NCBI GenBank assembly: GCA_947649215.1
Contig: CANSQW010000093.1
Location: 1-5,891 of the forward strand
Direction: 5' to 3'
Origin: an uncultured bacterium
Lineage (GTDB): Bacteria > Actinomycetota > Coriobacteriia > Coriobacteriales > Eggerthellaceae
Length of the DNA stretch: 5,891 nucleotides
The notes below the pieces were generated by a model that was not told where the DNA came from, ran no database searches, and saw only the letters and a program-made list of their open reading frames with translations. This document shows positions 5,873-5,891 of this stretch, piece by piece. The stretch's first letter is position 1. The number at the start of each line of letters is the position of its first letter. A program made the position numbers and the translations under genes.

Positions 5873-5891
5873 GCGCGGCGCAGGCCGGAAG

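Overview
The window looks like chromosomal DNA of a high-GC bacterium. GC-rich codon third positions, strong GGAGG-type ribosome binding sites and the protein flavour suggest a gut actinobacterium of the Coriobacteriia (Eggerthella, Gordonibacter or a relative). That assignment is inference from composition and remembered protein style, not from a search.

Left third (1-1285, minus strand): a tightly packed operon read right to left. It starts with a 210-residue probable exported protein at 1285, continues with an ECF-type sigma-70 factor (653-102), and ends with the first 35 codons of a third gene that runs off the window and is probably the anti-sigma partner or another regulatory protein. 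The first junction is TGATG and the second ATGA, so translation is probably coupled. An ECF-like promoter sits upstream of the first gene, which would fit autoregulation.

Middle (1286-1691): a divergent intergenic region of about 400 bp. It holds a 192-bp imperfect inverted-repeat element (1345-1536) with 25-bp perfect inner arms around a 100-bp GC-rich, hairpin-prone core. It also holds a separate perfect 11+3+11 palindrome (1595-1619) just before the transporter gene, which looks like a repressor operator.

Right two thirds (1692-5872, plus strand): a 1044-residue ABC exporter half (MacB/FtsX class, ATPase fused to permease) with an unusually large extracytoplasmic domain containing a methionine-lined helix. 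It is followed after 53 bp by a peptidase C26 (gamma-glutamyl-GABA hydrolase-like) class I glutamine amidotransferase with a cysteine-patterned N-terminal extension of about 90 residues. These two may be co-transcribed under the palindrome.

No tRNA, rRNA, CRISPR array, transposase or phage gene is visible. The most unusual features are the inverted-repeat element, the palindromic operator, the sigma operon led by an exported protein, and the methionine-rich helical region of the transporter.
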